Shown here piece after piece: positions 1 through 5,582 of a stretch of 7,462 nt of DNA. This stretch comes from Weeksellaceae bacterium (GTDB lineage: Bacteria; Bacteroidota; Bacteroidia; Flavobacteriales; Weeksellaceae): the NCBI GenBank assembly GCA_022701475.1, contig JAKOOI010000258.1:1-7462 (forward strand), in the 5' to 3' direction. The notes under the pieces are model-generated. The model saw nothing but the letters and a program-made list of their open reading frames with translations, ran no database searches and was not told where the DNA came from. The translations under genes and the position numbers were made by a program. The stretch's first letter is position 1. Every line of letters begins with the position of its first letter.

Positions 1-128
1 TTGAAAACGGAGCTGCCGTAGTAATGGCCACCCACGACTACCATATGATCCAGAATTTCCCCGGGGAAGCCATCCGCTGTGAAGACGGAAAAGTTTCCGT
101 GCTGGATACTGCCGAATTGTTCGAGTAA
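1..128 (+). CDS. ftsE: FtsE-like ABC transporter ATP-binding protein, C-terminal end (partial)
   Basis: The open frame enters from the left edge (first whole codon at base 3) and ends at TAA 126-128, giving 41 residues. The fragment reads ENGAAVVMATHDYHMIQNFP and then GEAIRCEDGKV. The stretch VVMATHD is the H-loop (switch histidine) of an ABC ATPase, and the following helix and 'R.EDGKV' strand fit the end of the nucleotide-binding domain. The wording is closest to FtsE, the cytoplasmic ATPase that works with FtsX to control cell-wall hydrolases at division. Walker A, the signature motif and Walker B lie outside the window, so the ABC class is secure but FtsE itself is a family-resemblance call; a LolD-type ATPase is the main alternative. 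It converges on trmN6, with only 4 bp between the two stop codons. Confidence 0.75.
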   Translation, partial: ENGAAVVMATHDYHMIQNFPGEAIRCEDGKVSVLDTAELFE

Positions 129-140
129 ATTTTTATTTAC
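125..140. repeat. Short inverted repeat spanning the two convergent stop codons
   Basis: GTAAAT (125-130), loop TTTT, ATTTAC (135-140) form a perfect 6-bp dyad. It contains the TAA of the FtsE-like gene (126-128) and the TAA of trmN6 on the other strand (135-133). It is AT-rich and has no flanking T-run beyond the loop, so it is at best a weak bidirectional terminator. No better terminator is visible between these convergent genes. Confidence 0.5.
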
Positions 141-828
141 GGAAGACATGAAACTCCCTGGTGAGTTCAAGATATTGGTCCGAGTATTGTCTCGGACTTT
201 TTTCTACAATGAATTCAGATTCCTTACACCCTTCTTCAACATTTGAAAATTCCAGCAGCTGCCTTTTGGTATGGGAATGCGCTATTCCCTTTATGTTAAT
301 CCTACGGATGAGAAACAATCCGTTTTTTCCGGCTTCCTTACTAAATTCTTCCCCTGACTCCACCGGAATGATCACAGATAAAATCCCATTCTCTGACAGC
401 AATTCCGATGCTTTTGAAACCAGCTGTCCGAAATTCAGCTCAATCATCTGCCGTGCCACCTTGTCCTTTTCAGAATCTGACGCTTCAAAATACGGAGGGT
501 TGGAAACGATCAGATCAAACTTTTCTTCAGTGATAAAATGCTTGAAATCCTGATGAATAGCCTGTAACCGGTCTGAAAAAGGTGAATTCCTGAAATTAAG
601 CCCGGCGAGCTCAGCAGCTTCCCGGCTGATGTCGATAGCCAGAAAATCAGCGACAGGATTTCTCTGGGCCAGCATTAATGAAATCAGACCCGTTCCGGTT
701 CCTGCTTCCAATACTTTTAAAGCATGATTACCATTGGCTAAAGCACCAAGCAATACGCCATCGGTCCCTACTCTGAAAACCTCCTTCGACTGCTGAATTT
801 CAAACTGTCTGAATGTAAATGCTTTCAC
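133..828 (-). CDS. trmN6: tRNA1(Val) (adenine(37)-N6)-methyltransferase, TrmN6/YfiC family
   Basis: This 231-residue protein is a class I SAM-dependent methyltransferase predicted to methylate N6 of A37 in tRNA1(Val), in the cytoplasm. The N-terminal FTFRQFEI...VGTDGVLLGA (residues 4-30) is the family hallmark. SAM-binding motif I is VLEAGTGTGLISLMLAQ (39-55), the acidic residue ending strand 2 is D66, and the catalytic NPPY motif of N6-adenine methyltransferases is at 110-113. The C-terminal YSDQYLELTREF also fits the family. The start is GTG (828-826), chosen because it gives the usual family N-terminus; its G is shared with the TAG stop of the upstream kinase (TAGTG), implying translational coupling. 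It is the last gene of the ribE operon. Two small departures from the usual sequence are the E in motif I, where D is common, and no W after LLGA. The family call is strong; the exact tRNA target is inferred. Confidence 0.9.
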   Translation of the reverse strand: MKAFTFRQFEIQQSKEVFRVGTDGVLLGALANGNHALKVLEAGTGTGLISLMLAQRNPVADFLAIDISREAAELAGLNFRNSPFSDRLQAIHQDFKHFITEEKFDLIVSNPPYFEASDSEKDKVARQMIELNFGQLVSKASELLSENGILSVIIPVESGEEFSKEAGKNGLFLIRRINIKGIAHSHTKRQLLEFSNVEEGCKESEFIVEKSPRQYSDQYLELTREFHVFRK

Positions 829-2282
829 TATGAATTGACTGGAAGTGTTATGGTGAAGGTAGAACCTTTTCCTACTTCTGATTTTACGGTAATTTCCCCT
901 TTATAATCTTCCACCATTTTCCTTACCATTGACAAACCAAGTCCCATTCCGCTGTTTTTAGAAGTAAAATTGGGCTCAAAGATCCTTTCATGGATGTTTT
1001 CAGGAATTCCGATACCGTTATCCTGCACGGATATTACTACCCTTCTCTGGTATTGTTCAATATCAACATTGATGATCATTTTCCGGTCCTCACTTTCCGC
1101 CTGCCTGGCATTGGTCACCAGATTGGTAATAATGCGGGAAAGGTACACCTTATCCATGGTAATCATAATATTGCTTTTATTGGCATGCACAAAGATGCTG
1201 TCATCAGTAAAGATCCGAAGAATATCCTCAATTTCAGTATTCAGATTAATTACCTCATTGTTTTTTTCAGGAAGTTTTGCAAATTCCGAAAAGGCGGAAG
1301 CAACGGTAGCAATGACATCAATCTGGTCTACCATGGTTTTGCTCATCTGCTTTACCTTTTCCCTGACATTCGGGTCTTCAGGATTGAATTTTCTTTCAAA
1401 GTTCTGTATCGTCAGCTTCATCGGAGTCAGGGGATTTTTTACCTCATGCGCCACCTGCTTGGCCATTTCCCGCCATGCCTCTTCCGAAGCTTTGAAACGA
1501 AGCCTTTCTTTCTGATCCTGAATCTGAAGGATCATCCTGTTATAAGCCCGTGCCAGCGCATTAAGCTCATCATTTTTATAATACCGGATCGGACGCATCT
1601 CGTTTTCGAATAAAGTGATCCGGGTAATCATATCAGAGAATTTCGTAATATTCTTTGCCAGGCTGTTAGACATGACCCAGCTCAGCCATATACTAAAGAG
1701 TATCAGGACGATATCAACAATAACAATATATTTCACATAAACATTAAGGACATCGAAGTAAGCTGATTCGTCGTGGTATAAGGGGATGTAAACGATGGCA
1801 ATAGGCTCGAGATCGTTATTTTTCAGGAGCAGGTAAGAAGATGTCAGTACCGCATCTTTAGAGGCATCATATCCTTTTATATCGTAGCGGGTGCCTGTAG
1901 ACAAAACCTTGTTAATGATATCCAAAGGCATCGTTTTCTGTTTTACCAGCTGTTCTTCTTTATTGGACAGCAGGTAATTCCCATGAAGATCATACAGGAT
2001 AATATCATGCTGATTGATATCGGCAATTTCGTAAATTTTATTAGCCAGCACCGGTTTCAGATCCCGGGTTTCCACGCGCGTCCGGCTTACCGCATAATCC
2101 AGATACCTCATCACCGCACCGGTTTTCTCCTGCATATCAGTGCGGCTGGTCTGCACGGAATTTTCTCTTAATACAAAATACGGGACCAGCGAAGATGCCA
2201 CCACGCTTAAAAGACATACCAGAAGGAACCCGAAAAACACACGGTTCCGTAAGCTATATCCTTTATATATACTTGTTGACAT
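828..2282 (-). CDS. Membrane sensor histidine kinase with HAMP domain, NtrY-like
   Basis: The 484-residue protein has a first membrane segment at about 15-37, an extracytoplasmic sensor region of about 145 residues (roughly 39-183), and a second membrane segment at about 184-205. A HAMP linker (about 206-260) leads to a HisKA dimerisation domain whose H-box AHEVKNPLTPMKL carries the phospho-acceptor H279. The ATPase domain shows the N-box (N387 and N391), DNGIGIP (421-427), FEPNFTSK (435-442) and GMGLGL (445-450), so it appears catalytically intact. The WREMAKQVAHEVKNPLTPM wording resembles NtrY/AtoS-type kinases. The signal is unknown; the sensor region may have a Cache/PAS-like fold, which is a guess. 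The ATG at 2282-2280 lies inside the end of ribE (20-bp overlap) and the stop overlaps the trmN6 start. No response regulator is present in the window, so its partner is elsewhere. Confidence 0.92.
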   Translation of the reverse strand: MSTSIYKGYSLRNRVFFGFLLVCLLSVVASSLVPYFVLRENSVQTSRTDMQEKTGAVMRYLDYAVSRTRVETRDLKPVLANKIYEIADINQHDIILYDLHGNYLLSNKEEQLVKQKTMPLDIINKVLSTGTRYDIKGYDASKDAVLTSSYLLLKNNDLEPIAIVYIPLYHDESAYFDVLNVYVKYIVIVDIVLILFSIWLSWVMSNSLAKNITKFSDMITRITLFENEMRPIRYYKNDELNALARAYNRMILQIQDQKERLRFKASEEAWREMAKQVAHEVKNPLTPMKLTIQNFERKFNPEDPNVREKVKQMSKTMVDQIDVIATVASAFSEFAKLPEKNNEVINLNTEIEDILRIFTDDSIFVHANKSNIMITMDKVYLSRIITNLVTNARQAESEDRKMIINVDIEQYQRRVVISVQDNGIGIPENIHERIFEPNFTSKNSGMGLGLSMVRKMVEDYKGEITVKSEVGKGSTFTITLPVNS

Positions 2283-2868
2283 TCTGTTTATTAATTAACC
2301 TAGCAATATACTTACCAATTATATCAAATTCCAGATTAACCTGATCACCGGTTGTCAGATGTTTCATATTGGTGAATTCCCAAGTATAAGGAATGATGGC
2401 CACCGAAAAACTGTTTTCTTTACTTTTGGCTACGGTAAGGCTGATTCCGTTCACGGTAATAGATCCCTGCGGAACCGTTACGAAATCTCCCTGTCCGTCA
2501 TAAGAAATGGTAATGAAATAGCTTCCGTCCTTATTTTCAATGCTCACTACCTCTCCGGTATGATCCACATGCCCCTGAACGATATGCCCGTCCAGCCTGC
2601 CGTCCATTTTCATGCAGCGTTCAAGACTGACCACCGTTCCGGTTTTCCATTTTCCGAGGCTGGTCTTTTCCAGGGTTTCATGGATAGCCGTTACTACATA
2701 CTGTGTACCTTCAGTCTTTACTACCGTAAGGCAGCAACCGTTATGGGCAAGGCTCTGATCAATTTTTAATTCATCAGTAAAAGGGCAGGATAAGGTAAAA
2801 TCAATATTGCTTCCGTTCTCTTCTATCTTCTCTATAACTCCCACCGCTTCAATTATTCCTGTGAACAT
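2263..2868 (-). CDS. ribE: Riboflavin synthase, alpha subunit
   Basis: This 201-residue enzyme catalyses dismutation of two 6,7-dimethyl-8-ribityllumazine molecules to riboflavin, the last step of vitamin B2 synthesis, in the cytoplasm. It shows the expected two tandem lumazine-binding domains. The N-terminal one starts with the invariant MFTGIIEAVG (1-10) and contains NGCCLTV (43-49). The second follows GHIVQGHVDHTGEV (94-107) and has the matching VNGISLTVA (139-147). The tail LEFDIIGKYIARL fits the C-terminal trimerisation helix, and total length is close to the family norm. The ATG at 2868-2866 is fixed by the conserved MFTGI start. It is the first gene of the leftward operon, probably read from the TATCTTTG element at 2911-2904. 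Its last 20 bases overlap the kinase start. The symbol follows the B. subtilis convention; E. coli calls it ribC. Confidence 0.97.
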   Translation of the reverse strand: MFTGIIEAVGVIEKIEENGSNIDFTLSCPFTDELKIDQSLAHNGCCLTVVKTEGTQYVVTAIHETLEKTSLGKWKTGTVVSLERCMKMDGRLDGHIVQGHVDHTGEVVSIENKDGSYFITISYDGQGDFVTVPQGSITVNGISLTVAKSKENSFSVAIIPYTWEFTNMKHLTTGDQVNLEFDIIGKYIARLINKQNVNKYI

Positions 2869-2880
2869 ATTATTTTTTGC

Positions 2881-2888
2881 TAAATTTG
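2881..2888 (+). promoter_or_regulatory. Bacteroidota -7 promoter element for pdxA
   Basis: TAAATTTG matches TAnnTTTG exactly and ends 29 bp before the pdxA ATG, so a start a few bases downstream would give a leader of roughly 20-25 nt. No good TTTG -33 box is seen at the usual distance, where the sequence is constrained by the ribE start codons. Confidence 0.5.
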
Positions 2889-2903
2889 TAGTTTATTAAT
2901 CTT

Positions 2904-2911
2904 CAAAGATA
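2904..2911 (-). promoter_or_regulatory. Bacteroidota -7 promoter element for the ribE operon
   Basis: On the minus strand the bases read TATCTTTG, an exact TAnnTTTG match 35 bp before the ribE ATG. The best -33 candidate, TTTTG at 2929-2925, gives a spacer of 13, shorter than the usual 17-23. That candidate lies inside the first codons of pdxA. Confidence 0.5.
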
Positions 2912-2917
2912 ATCAAA

Positions 2918-4009
2918 ATGAGCCCAAAAAACCATAAAGTAAGAGTAGGAATTTCGATAGGAGATTTCAATGGCATCGGTCCGGAAATCATTATGAAATC
3001 CCTTTCAGACAAAAGCATCACGGATTTTTTCATCCCTGTTATTTTTGGGTCGGGAAAATTATTTACCTATCAGAAAAATATTTTCAAACTTAATATTAAC
3101 TTCAATTACATCAACGAAGCATCCCAAGCACAGGAAGGAAAGCTGAATATGATAAACCTGGTGAAAGAAAATTCATTGGTTGAACTGGGCTCCCCTACCG
3201 AAGAATCTACCAAAATGGCCATCGATTCACTGGAAGCCGCTACGGAAGCGCTCCTGAAAGGGGAAATTGACATTCTGGTAACAGCTCCGATCAATAAAGA
3301 CGAAATGATGAAAATGGGCTTCAAGCATGCCGGGCATACCGGATACTTCGAAGAAAAGTTCAATAAGAAAGGGCTTATGTTTCTGGTGACAGATGACCTG
3401 AAAGTTGCCGTACTTACCCATCACATTCCTATTTCCCAGGTAGCGGAAAATATTTCAAAGGAGAAAATCAAAAAACAGGTAAAACTTCTGAACCAGACGC
3501 TGATTGAAGACTTCAATATTACGAGGCCTAAAATTGCCGTATTGGGGCTGAACCCTCATTCCGGTGACGGCGGCGTGATCGGGAACGAAGAAATCGAGAT
3601 CATTGCTCCGGCCATTAGGGAACTCTCGGACAACGGAATCCTGGCGTTCGGGCCGTTTCCTGCGGACAGTTATTTCCAGCCTGGAAAATACAGGAATTTC
3701 GATGCTGTCCTGGCTATGTACCATGATCAGGGGCTGGCACCGTTTAAAACCCTGGCTTATGAAGAAGGCGTAAATTATACGGCAGGATTGCCCTTTATCC
3801 GGACATCTCCCGACCATGGCACAGCCTACGATATTGCAGGCAGGAATATGGCGGATGCCCAGAGCTTTACGGAAGCTATTTTTACCGGTATTAAGATCTT
3901 CGGGAACCGCAGCGAATACAACGATCTGATGGCCAACCGGATGAGGCCGAGAAGAATGGCGGTGGACAACGGAGTGGATGAAGATCTTCCGGATGATGCC
4001 AATGCATAA
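2918..4009 (+). CDS. pdxA: 4-hydroxythreonine-4-phosphate dehydrogenase
   Basis: This 363-residue enzyme oxidises 4-phosphohydroxy-L-threonine with NAD; the product goes on, with deoxyxylulose phosphate, to pyridoxine phosphate through PdxJ. The N-terminal GISIGDFNGIGPEI (11-24) is the family motif in its Bacteroidota form. Substrate- and metal-binding histidines sit in HAGHTGYF (H140 of GHT), LTHHIPI (H169), GLNPHSGDGG (H213), MYHDQGLAPFK (H269) and RTSPDHGTAYDIAG (H300). It is about 30 residues longer than E. coli PdxA, with a charged C-terminal tail (MRPRRMAVDNGVDEDLPDD), which I believe is normal in this phylum. ATG 2918-2920 gives the standard N-terminus. It diverges from ribE and lies 83 bp before the DUF177 gene. 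No terminator follows, so some read-through into DUF177-rpmF is likely. Confidence 0.97.
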   Translation: MSPKNHKVRVGISIGDFNGIGPEIIMKSLSDKSITDFFIPVIFGSGKLFTYQKNIFKLNINFNYINEASQAQEGKLNMINLVKENSLVELGSPTEESTKMAIDSLEAATEALLKGEIDILVTAPINKDEMMKMGFKHAGHTGYFEEKFNKKGLMFLVTDDLKVAVLTHHIPISQVAENISKEKIKKQVKLLNQTLIEDFNITRPKIAVLGLNPHSGDGGVIGNEEIEIIAPAIRELSDNGILAFGPFPADSYFQPGKYRNFDAVLAMYHDQGLAPFKTLAYEEGVNYTAGLPFIRTSPDHGTAYDIAGRNMADAQSFTEAIFTGIKIFGNRSEYNDLMANRMRPRRMAVDNGVDEDLPDDANA

Positions 4010-4026
4010 ATCCATAAGAGCGGCTG

Positions 4027-4055
4027 AAATTTATTTGTTTTAAAATTTATTTGTT
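4027..4055 (+). repeat. 13-bp direct repeat over the DUF177 promoter -33 region
   Basis: AAATTTATTTGTT occurs at 4027-4039 and again at 4043-4055, identical in all 13 bases with a 16-bp period. Each copy carries a TTTG; the one in the second copy (4050-4053) is the -33 box of the promoter described next. It could be an activator site, an upstream A/T element or a simple local duplication. Confidence 0.7.
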
Positions 4056-4080
4056 ATTATAAAAAATTTGCATATTTTTG
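4050..4080 (+). promoter_or_regulatory. Consensus Bacteroidota promoter for DUF177-rpmF
   Basis: TTTG at 4050-4053, exactly 19 bp, then TATTTTTG at 4073-4080 match the flavobacterial consensus TTTG-N19-TAnnTTTG completely. Transcription should start near 4086, leaving a leader of only about 7 nt before the ATG at 4093. This is the best promoter in the window and also rules out a TTG start at 4078, which falls inside the -7 element. Confidence 0.85.
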
Positions 4081-4092
4081 CACACTCATTTT

Positions 4093-4617
4093 ATGGACAA
4101 GTTAAGAAACTATGACGTAAGCTTTTCCGGACTGAAAACCGGAAGACACGAGTTCAGGTTTGAGATCGATAAAGAGTTCTTACATTTATTTGACACTGAA
4201 CAGGAATTTACGAATCCCAGGATCACGGCAGATGTTGTATTGGATAAACATTCTACCTTTCTGGAATTTGACATCAAAGTAAAAGGAACGGTAGAGCTTG
4301 TTTGTGACATCACAACAGAAAACTTCGACTATCCTACGGAAAATGAAATAAAAGTCCTGGTAAAATTCGGGGAGGAATATGATGACAGCGAAGAAGATGT
4401 GATTACCATTCCGGCCAATGACCATGCTTTCAATATTGCCCAGCTGGTGTATGAAAGCATTGTACTTTCCATCCCGATGAAAAAAGTATCGCCTGACGTA
4501 AGTGATGAAGACCTGGCCATACTGGATAAATTCAGTCCGAAAGAGGCCGAAGATGACCAGGAACATGAAAGTGACCCGAGATGGGACGCTTTAAAAAATT
4601 TAAAGAATAAAAATTAA
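4093..4617 (+). CDS. DUF177 (YceD-family) protein linked to 23S rRNA accumulation
   Basis: This 174-residue acidic protein belongs to the DUF177/YceD family, whose E. coli and plant members are needed for normal 23S rRNA levels and which is usually encoded next to rpmF, as here. Evidence is the family core GTVELVCDITTENFDYP (65-81), the strand-helix stretch IPANDHAFNIAQLVYESIVLSIPMK within 106-130, and the C-terminal DPRWDALKNL (161-170). Many relatives have a C-x-x-C pair in the core; here only C71 remains (CDIT), so metal binding by that pair is unlikely. ATG 4093 is chosen over the in-frame TTG at 4078 because the latter lies inside the promoter. It has its own consensus promoter and is followed after 59 bp by rpmF. 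Molecular function is inferred from family and context. Confidence 0.9.
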   Translation: MDKLRNYDVSFSGLKTGRHEFRFEIDKEFLHLFDTEQEFTNPRITADVVLDKHSTFLEFDIKVKGTVELVCDITTENFDYPTENEIKVLVKFGEEYDDSEEDVITIPANDHAFNIAQLVYESIVLSIPMKKVSPDVSDEDLAILDKFSPKEAEDDQEHESDPRWDALKNLKNKN

Positions 4618-4626
4618 ATAATTTAA

Positions 4627-4656
4627 TGATGAGATGATGAGTCTCATCGCTCATCA
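4627..4656 (+). repeat. Hairpin with tandem 8-bp repeat upstream of rpmF
   Basis: ATGATGAG occurs twice in direct tandem (4626-4633, 4634-4641). It is followed by the complementary CTCATC at 4643-4648 and again at 4650-4655. Inner pairing GATGAG/CTCATC (4636-4641 with 4643-4648, the tip opening to a 3-nt loop) and outer pairing 4627-4633 with 4650-4656 give a stem of about 12 bp with a 2x1 internal loop. No T-run follows, so it is not a standard terminator. It ends 20 nt before the rpmF ATG and could affect L32 translation or mRNA stability. Confidence 0.7.
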
Positions 4657-4676
4657 ATTAAAAAAGTTATTAGAAA

Positions 4677-4880
4677 ATGGCACATCCAAAGAGAAGACAG
4701 TCGTCTACAAGAAGAGACAAGAGAAGAACTCATTACAAAGCTGTAGTTCCTCAATTGGCTAAAGATGCAACAACAGGAGAGCTTCACCTTTACCACAGAG
4801 CTCACTGGCATGAAGGAAAATTATACTACAGAGGAAAAGTAGTATTGGAAAAAGAAGTAGCAGCTACTGAAGAAAACTAA
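4677..4880 (+). CDS. rpmF: 50S ribosomal protein L32
   Basis: This 67-residue basic protein is bacterial L32, a component of the large ribosomal subunit. The start [21 protein letters not shown] (residues 1-21, typical MA.PKR..S..R...RR) and the later [20 protein letters not shown] fit the family, and length is slightly above the usual 56-65. There are no cysteines, so it is the zinc-free type. Arg codons are mostly AGA, unlike the mixed CGN/AGG use of neighbouring genes, as expected of a highly expressed ribosomal gene. It follows DUF177, a widely conserved pairing, and is preceded by a hairpin and closed by a strong terminator. There is no Shine-Dalgarno site; the start context is A-rich (TTAGAAAATGG). 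Confidence 0.97.
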   Translation: MAHPKRRQSSTRRDKRRTHYKAVVPQLAKDATTGELHLYHRAHWHEGKLYYRGKVVLEKEVAATEEN

Positions 4881-4906
4881 GAGTCGATTTTCACCGGAAA
4901 ACACTC
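4881..4906 (+). repeat. Small hairpin immediately after the rpmF stop codon
   Basis: Directly after TAA (4878-4880), GAGT (4881-4884) can pair with ACTC (4903-4906), and TTTTC (4888-4892) with GAAAA (4897-4901) around an ACCG loop. It is weaker than the terminator that follows and may act as a 3'-end stabiliser or be incidental. Confidence 0.4.
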
Positions 4907-4916
4907 GATTTAATAC

Positions 4917-4954
4917 AAAAACCGCCCGATTTTAATAAAATTTGGCGGTTTTTT
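4917..4954 (+). terminator. Rho-independent terminator after rpmF
   Basis: AAAACCGCC-type arm 4917-4926 pairs with 4944-4953 (GGCGGTTTTT) over 10 bp. Inside the loop ATTTT (4929-4933) pairs with AAAAT (4937-4941), extending the structure. A long T-rich tract follows (4949-4974). It closes the DUF177-rpmF unit and separates it from accB. Confidence 0.88.
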
Positions 4955-4984
4955 GTTGTTTTTTGCGTTTTTTTGGTATCTTTG
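4951..4984 (+). promoter_or_regulatory. Promoter for accB-accC overlapping the rpmF terminator tail
   Basis: TATCTTTG at 4977-4984 matches TAnnTTTG. Possible -33 boxes are TTTTG at 4951-4955 (spacer 21) or GTTG at 4955-4958 (spacer 18), both inside the T-tract of the terminator. Transcription should start near 4990, about 18 nt before the accB ATG. Confidence 0.75.
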
Positions 4985-5007
4985 GAACCAAATCAAACAT
5001 CAATTTT

Positions 5008-5490
5008 ATGGACATTAAAGACATACAGAATCTTATTAAATTTGTATCCAAAGCAGAGGTTTCTGAAGTAAAGTACAAGACTAAAGATTTCGAAATCACC
5101 ATTAAAACTCCATTAGCCGGAAGCGAGGTTACCTATGCCCAGCCTGCAGTTTACCACACCGCTCCTCAGCCGGCTGCTGCACCGGCTTCTGTTGCGGCTC
5201 CTGCATCTGCACCGGCAGAAAAGGCAGAAGCGGCTTCTGATGACAGCAAGTATGTAACGATCAAATCCCCGATGATCGGAACGTTCTACAGAAAACCTTC
5301 TCCGGATAAAGAGGTATTCATTAATGTAGGAGACGAAGTTTCCAACGGGAAAGTGGTTTGTGTTATCGAAGCCATGAAACTTTTCAACCAGATCGAATCT
5401 GAAGTAAGCGGAAAAATCGTTAAGATCCTGGTAGATGATGCTACTCCGGTAGAATATGACCAGCCTTTATTCTTAGTAGACCCATCTTAA
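5008..5490 (+). CDS. accB: Biotin carboxyl carrier protein of acetyl-CoA carboxylase
   Basis: This 160-residue carrier holds the biotin that AccC carboxylates and the AccAD carboxyltransferase then uses to make malonyl-CoA. The N-terminal MDIKDIQNLIKFVSKAEVSE matches acetyl-CoA carboxylase BCCPs rather than other biotinyl proteins. An Ala/Pro-rich flexible linker (about 44-76) follows, then the biotinyl domain with the 'thumb' region SPMIGTFYRKPSPD (87-100) and EAMKLFNQIE with biotin-accepting K124. ATG 5008 is chosen over an in-frame TTG at 4942, which would start inside the terminator stem and add a Phe-rich tail unlike the family. A 10-bp sequence CTGCACCGGC is repeated in the linker (5177-5186, 5207-5216). 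It is read from its own promoter and lies 92 bp before accC. The carboxyltransferase genes are not in the window. Confidence 0.97.
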   Translation: MDIKDIQNLIKFVSKAEVSEVKYKTKDFEITIKTPLAGSEVTYAQPAVYHTAPQPAAAPASVAAPASAPAEKAEAASDDSKYVTIKSPMIGTFYRKPSPDKEVFINVGDEVSNGKVVCVIEAMKLFNQIESEVSGKIVKILVDDATPVEYDQPLFLVDPS

Positions 5491-5507
5491 GGAATTCTAG
5501 ATTAGAG

Positions 5508-5566
5508 ATTATAAATTTTAGATGATGCTTTTCATTTAAAATAATTTAAAATTCAGAATTTATAAT
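5508..5566. repeat. Inverted and direct repeats in the AT-rich accB-accC spacer
   Basis: ATTATAAATT (5508-5517) and AATTTATAAT (5557-5566) are perfect 10-bp inverted copies 39 nt apart. Just outside and overlapping, AAATTTTA (5513-5520) mirrors TAAAATTT (5568-5575). Between the arms ATTTAAAAT occurs twice (5534-5542, 5544-5552). There is no TAnnTTTG element here, so accC is probably transcribed with accB. Extreme AT content makes chance repeats more likely. Confidence 0.55.
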
Positions 5567-5582
5567 GTAAAATTTCAGAAAG

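Noticed and set aside
85..100. Dyad ACGGAAAAGTTTCCGT, with a further ACGGAA at 139-144
   Set aside because: It lies within conserved ABC ATPase codons (DGKVSV), has no T-run, and is too short to call an attenuator.
970..1613. Two long plus-strand open frames opposite the histidine kinase
   Set aside because: Both are antisense shadows across the conserved kinase core with no family resemblance.
3455..4015. 186-codon open frame antisense to pdxA
   Set aside because: Shadow of a well-conserved gene; no recognisable motifs.
4078..4092. Upstream TTG start for the DUF177 gene adding five residues
   Set aside because: The TTG is the last three bases of the consensus -7 element TATTTTTG, upstream of the expected transcript start.
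4634..4762. Short frame starting in the hairpin and overlapping rpmF out of frame
   Set aside because: It consists mostly of rpmF sequence read in another frame, so its length is a by-product of that gene; no independent support.
4942..5007. In-frame TTG start extending AccB by 22 Phe-rich residues
   Set aside because: It would start inside the rpmF terminator; ATG 5008 gives the standard MDIKDIQ BCCP N-terminus behind a promoter.
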